5,823 bases of DNA from Mycobacterium sp. (GTDB taxonomy: Bacteria; Actinomycetota; Actinomycetes; Mycobacteriales; Mycobacteriaceae): contig JAHFVB010000189.1 of assembly GCA_023264755.1 (NCBI GenBank), positions 2,874 to 8,696 on the forward strand, written 5' to 3'. The position numbers and the translations under genes were made by a program. Positions within the stretch are counted from its first letter, which is position 1, and each line of letters starts with the position of its first letter. The notes beneath the pieces were generated by a model, which searched no databases, was not told where the DNA came from, and was given only the letters and a program-made list of their open reading frames with translations. Of the stretch, positions 4,663 to 5,823 are shown piece after piece.

Positions 4663-5487
4663 ATGCCGCTTACACCTGCCGACGTCCACAACGTCGCATT
4701 TAGCAAGCCGCCGATCGGCAAGCGTGGTTACAACGAAGACGAAGTGGACGCGTTCCTCGATCTGGTCGAGAACGAACTGCAGCGGCTGATCGAGGAGAAC
4801 GCCGACCTTCGTCAGCGGGTTTCCGAACTCGATCAGGAGCTCGCCACCGCCCGCGCCGGCGGCGGCGCACAGCCGACGCAGTCGATCCCCGCTTATCAGC
4901 CGCCTGCGCCCGAGCCCGAGCCGGTCCACGTGCCGCCACCCGCTCCGGTGTACGAGGCGCCCCCGCAGCCCGTCGCGCCGCCCAGCGAGGAATCGCACGT
5001 CAAGGCCGCCAAGATCCTCGGTCTGGCCCAGGACACCGCGGACCGCCTGACCAACACCGCCAAGGCCGAGTCGGACAAGATGCTCGCCGACGCCCGCGCC
5101 CAGGCCGACGCGATGGTCAGCGAGGCCAAGCACACCGCGGAGACCACGCTGGCCGACGCCAAGCAGCGCGCCGACGCGCTGCTGGCCGACGCCGAGGCCC
5201 GTTCGTCGACGCAACTGCGCCAGGCGCAGGAGAAGGCCGATGCCCTGCAGGCAGACGCCGAGCGCAAGCACTCCGAGATCATGGGCACCATCAACCAGCA
5301 GCGCACGGTGCTGGAGGGTCGGCTCGAACAGCTGCGCACGTTCGAGCGGGAATACCGGACCCGGCTCAAGACCTACCTGGAGTCCCAGCTCGAAGAGCTC
5401 GGTCAGCGCGGTTCGGCTGCACCGGTCGACTCGACCGCGAACAACGACGGCGGCGGGTTCAATCAGTTCAACCGGGGAAACAACTGA
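4663..5487 (+). CDS. wag31: Wag31 (DivIVA), polar growth scaffold
   Basis: Wag31 is the essential actinobacterial DivIVA that assembles at the poles, senses membrane curvature and recruits the tip-growth wall machinery. The 274-residue product has the N-terminal DivIVA lipid-binding domain (1-60) with [20 protein letters not shown] followed by [19 protein letters not shown], including the conserved Arg21. A Pro/Glu-rich linker (about 70-110) follows, then a long coiled coil (about 113-245) and a C-terminal tail ending FNQFNRGNN. Thr72 in QPTQSIPAY aligns with Thr73 of M. tuberculosis Wag31, the known PknA target. The coiled coil contains eight consecutive 11-residue units (119-206) with Ala at position 4 of each. 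The start is supported by AGGGGG (4651-4656), six bases upstream. M. tuberculosis Wag31 is 260 residues; the extra length here lies mainly in the proline-rich linker. Confidence 0.97.
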   Translation: MPLTPADVHNVAFSKPPIGKRGYNEDEVDAFLDLVENELQRLIEENADLRQRVSELDQELATARAGGGAQPTQSIPAYQPPAPEPEPVHVPPPAPVYEAPPQPVAPPSEESHVKAAKILGLAQDTADRLTNTAKAESDKMLADARAQADAMVSEAKHTAETTLADAKQRADALLADAEARSSTQLRQAQEKADALQADAERKHSEIMGTINQQRTVLEGRLEQLRTFEREYRTRLKTYLESQLEELGQRGSAAPVDSTANNDGGGFNQFNRGNN

Positions 5488-5498
5488 GCGGCTGATTG

Positions 5499-5823
5499 AT
5501 GCTCATCGTTGCGCTAGTACTCGCCGTCATCGGGCTCGCCGCATTGGTGACCGCGGTGGTCACCAGCAACGAGCTGATCGCTTGGGTCTGCATCGGTGCC
5601 AGCGTCATCGGCGTCCTGCTGCTCATCGTCGACGCGGTGCGGGAGCGCTCGCGTAACGACACCGCCGACGACGCTGCGGATGACGCCGCCACCGCTGGCA
5701 CGGCGGACGTCGACGAGTCCGCCAAGGAGACCGAGCCCTGCGAAGCGGCCGAGGATTATCCCGAGGAACCCGCCACCGAGGTGAGCGAGACCGCTGCAGA
5801 GCCCTCCGAAGAGGTCGCGGCGG
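5499..5823 (+). CDS. Rv2144c-like two-helix membrane protein with acidic tail (3' truncated by window edge)
   Basis: ATG at 5499-5501 opens a frame that stays open to the right edge (108 codons visible). Residues 2-22 (LIVALVLAVIGLAALVTAVV) and 27-45 (LIAWVCIGASVIGVLLLIVD) are two transmembrane helices joined by a tight TSNE turn. A basic patch RERSR (48-52) then starts the cytoplasmic side, and from 53 on the chain is low-complexity, rich in Asp, Glu, Ala and Thr. Position directly after wag31 and the helix sequence match M. tuberculosis Rv2144c, a conserved mycobacterial membrane protein of unknown function. The start lies 11 bases after the wag31 stop with no good ribosome-binding site, so co-transcription and reinitiation from wag31 are likely. 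A TTG at 5496 is a possible alternative start. Function unknown; the location suggests a link to polar growth, which is inference. Confidence 0.8.
   Translation, partial: MLIVALVLAVIGLAALVTAVVTSNELIAWVCIGASVIGVLLLIVDAVRERSRNDTADDAADDAATAGTADVDESAKETEPCEAAEDYPEEPATEVSETAAEPSEEVAA

Noticed and set aside
4600..5271. 223-codon minus-strand frame opposite wag31
   Set aside because: Its Gly/Leu/Arg repeats are the reverse complement of the Ala/Asp repeats in the Wag31 coiled coil.

Overview
This window is a GC-rich actinobacterial chromosome segment, almost certainly from a Mycobacterium or Mycolicibacterium species. All genes read on the + strand in the order ftsQ (3' part), ftsZ, yfiH/pgeF-like, yggS-like, sepF, yggT-like, wag31 (divIVA), then an Rv2144c-like membrane gene that runs off the right edge. 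This is the distal end of the mycobacterial dcw (division and cell wall) cluster. FtsZ is 379 aa, ends in the VDVPPFMRH tail and matches mycobacterial FtsZ as I remember it almost throughout. Wag31 carries the mycobacterial [20 protein letters not shown] block. The longer Wag31 (274 aa) suggests a species other than M. tuberculosis, but the species cannot be fixed from the sequence.

Layout. 1-511: C-terminal half of the divisome protein FtsQ. 512-727: ftsZ leader. 728-1867: ftsZ. 1912-2616: YfiH/PgeF family. 2613-3365: YggS-type PLP protein, joined to the previous gene by an ATGA overlap. 3430-4092: sepF. 4193-4486: YggT family, TTG start. 4487-4662: wag31 promoter and leader region. 4663-5487: wag31. 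5499-end: two-helix membrane protein with an acidic tail, partial.

How the genes work together. FtsZ polymerises at midcell. SepF binds the FtsZ C-terminal tail and anchors it to the membrane, because mycobacteria lack FtsA and ZipA. FtsQ belongs to the FtsQ-FtsB-FtsL complex that activates septal wall synthesis. Wag31 marks the poles and directs tip growth. YfiH, YggS and YggT are conserved passengers of this locus, with roles in wall-precursor quality control, PLP homeostasis and an unclear membrane function.

The genes are ordinary; the less expected structure lies between them. The ftsZ leader can be read as a chain of two short ORFs (631-699 and 699-728). Each ends in a TGATG junction that is the start of the next frame, and the second junction is the ftsZ start itself. 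Other leads are a possible leaderless GTG start for the yfiH-like gene, a 9-bp-periodic GTCAC repeat upstream of sepF resembling MtrA half-sites, three copies of GGTCGGC (two direct, one inverted) around a candidate yggT promoter, and an uninterrupted run of eight 11-residue repeats in Wag31. I saw no mobile element, CRISPR array, tRNA, rRNA or foreign island. Regulatory calls are pattern-based and unproven.
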